From contig JAJBVU010000278.1 in the NCBI GenBank assembly GCA_020859645.1, positions 1-5,409 on the forward strand: 5,409 nucleotides of DNA, in the 5' to 3' direction. The position numbers and the translations under genes are program-made. The DNA is from Eubacterium sp. Its GTDB lineage: Bacteria; Bacillota; Clostridia; Lachnospirales; CAG-274. The notes under the pieces are model-generated. The model worked only from the letters and a program-made list of their open reading frames with translations. It was not told the DNA's origin and ran no database searches. Every line of letters begins with the position of its first letter. Position 1 is the stretch's first letter. Positions 4,623 through 5,409 of the stretch are shown in pieces.

Positions 4623-5249
4623 ATGCTTTAAAATGATTTTCTGCTTATCCGTTTCAATAATGCCTTCGTTTTTGAGCTTTGTCAGTTCTCTTGAAAGAGA
4701 ACACCTGTCAACACAGAGATAGCTTGCAATTTCATATCTGGACATTCCCAAGCTTAAAACATTTCCTCCGTGGAGAATACTCTGAATGTTGAAATATTCC
4801 AAAAGCTTTTCTCTGAGGTTGCTCTTAGTCAGAGCCGAAAGTCTCTCTTTCATGGCAATACTGTCTTCCGAAACAAGTCTAAGCATATTCTCGGTCACAC
4901 GCTGATAGCCTGCGGTTCCCTTAGCCGAGCATTTCAAAAGCTTTCCGTAATTTATGTACGCACAGGTACATCCGTTATCTGTCACGATGTCAAAAATGCT
5001 GACTGCTCCTGCCGCTGCGGTGTCTATACCGAATACATCACCCTGTTTAAGGGTGCCGCTTTTGCCGATTCGTGCTTCGCCCCATGTAATTATTCCGCAG
5101 TCTTTAATGAAACTGCCGGATTTAACAAGAGTTTCACCGCTTTTATATTCCTTAACCTTAATACCGGTTTCTTCAATAATTTTCTCCGTATTCTCGGGGC
5201 TGACATTTCTGAAAAGCCCGCTTCTCACCAAAACATCTAAAAGCTCCAT
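4611..5249 (-). CDS. Crp/Fnr-family transcriptional regulator
   Basis: Cytosolic DNA-binding regulator of about 212 residues. Numbering from the upstream ATG at 5258, an N-terminal cyclic-nucleotide-binding-like beta-barrel covers about 15-115 (EYKSGETLVKSGSFIKDCGII, LKQGDVFGID), a dimerisation helix about 118-145, and a C-terminal winged helix-turn-helix about 148-213 with LREKLLEYF, GMSRYEIASYLCVDRCSLSREL and KLKNEGII, the usual Crp-type pattern. The phosphate-binding Arg-Ser/Thr of true cAMP receptors is not evident after GDVFGID, so cAMP is unlikely as ligand. There is no N-terminal Fnr-type cysteine cluster, though cysteines occur at 54, 97, 99 and 110. The start is uncertain: AGGAG (5260-5264) is 1 nt from ATG 5258 but 10 nt from ATG 5249, so 5249 is preferred. 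Its ligand and targets are unknown; an inverted repeat in its promoter region suggests possible autoregulation. Confidence 0.88.
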   Translation of the reverse strand: MELLDVLVRSGLFRNVSPENTEKIIEETGIKVKEYKSGETLVKSGSFIKDCGIITWGEARIGKSGTLKQGDVFGIDTAAAGAVSIFDIVTDNGCTCAYINYGKLLKCSAKGTAGYQRVTENMLRLVSEDSIAMKERLSALTKSNLREKLLEYFNIQSILHGGNVLSLGMSRYEIASYLCVDRCSLSRELTKLKNEGIIETDKQKIILKHKHR

Positions 5250-5259
5250 ATCAAACATA

Positions 5260-5264
5260 CTCCT
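5260..5264 (-). promoter_or_regulatory. Ribosome binding site deciding the Crp/Fnr start
   Basis: AGGAG on the minus strand sits only 1 nt before the ATG at 5258-5256 but 10 nt before the in-frame ATG at 5249-5247. Spacing favours the second ATG, which shortens the protein by three residues. Confidence 0.65.
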
Positions 5265-5277
5265 ATATCATTATTTT

Positions 5278-5306
5278 ATTATAAATATTTCTGCGTGCCG
5301 CCACGC
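5278..5306 (-). promoter_or_regulatory. Putative promoter and operator-like inverted repeat upstream of the Crp/Fnr gene
   Basis: On the minus strand a perfect TATAAT -10 (5278-5283) lies 13 nt upstream of the AGGAG site. The expected -35 position (5301-5306) reads GCGTGG, far from consensus. That position is covered by an inverted repeat, GCGTG-CCGC-CACGC (5293-5306), with 5-bp half-sites and a 4-bp centre, the same spacing as Fnr-type operators. The repeat is GC-rich in AT-rich surroundings. A regulated or autoregulated promoter is plausible but unproven. The remainder, 5307-5409, is AT-rich and I see no gene or clear signal in it. Confidence 0.4.
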
Positions 5307-5409
5307 TTGAAAATCGGTCAGTTGTTCAAAACCCTTAATTTTTATGATAAGCTGTTTTTTGCAATCCGATTATTCATTCATAAAAATTTTTTATACATCT
5401 ATATTATAA

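Noticed and set aside
4770..5310. Plus-strand ORFs of 118 and 156 codons
   Set aside because: Both lie antisense to the clear Crp/Fnr gene, lack ribosome binding sites, and are shadows of its codon pattern.

Overview
The window looks like chromosomal DNA from a low-GC Gram-positive bacterium of class Clostridia, perhaps a gut Oscillospirales/Ruminococcaceae relative. This rests on strong AGGAGG-type ribosome binding sites, near-consensus TTGACA/TATAAT promoters, an IreB-RuvX gene pair, a cysteine-rich YceD protein, a short TagH/RfbB-type polysaccharide-export ATPase and Clostridia-style palindromic repeats. The taxon is inferred; there is no rRNA or other decisive marker.

Layout. The left part (about 1-2142) reads rightward: the 3' end of an ABC transporter ATPase for surface-polysaccharide or teichoic-acid export, a small acidic lipoprotein of unknown function with its own promoter and a roughly 140-nt leader, and yceD (DUF177) with a near-perfect promoter. 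The right part (about 2284-5258) reads leftward: a Crp/Fnr-family regulator, mtaB (tRNA methylthiotransferase), then ireB and ruvX as a translationally coupled pair. The two halves converge on a 165-bp cruciform-like repeat at 2139-2303. Its perfect 12-bp terminal inverted repeats supply the stop codon of yceD and the last codons of ruvX. A 49-bp internally deleted relative lies at 783-831, just upstream of the lipoprotein ribosome binding site. A second, unrelated GC-rich repeat with two hairpins (about 3112-3190) separates mtaB from the ireB promoter.

Function. Most genes are housekeeping: 50S subunit/23S rRNA accumulation (YceD), pre-16S rRNA maturation (RuvX), tRNA t6A37 methylthiolation (MtaB), and a small substrate of the PASTA-kinase envelope-stress pathway (IreB). 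Three of the four touch the translation apparatus. The ABC ATPase and lipoprotein belong to the cell envelope. The Crp/Fnr regulator has no obvious target here apart from an inverted repeat in its own promoter region.

I see no CRISPR array, tRNA, rRNA, transposase gene, defence system or phage gene. The most unusual content is the repeat family and its intrusion into gene ends and leaders. I do not see convincing evidence for a new multi-gene system.
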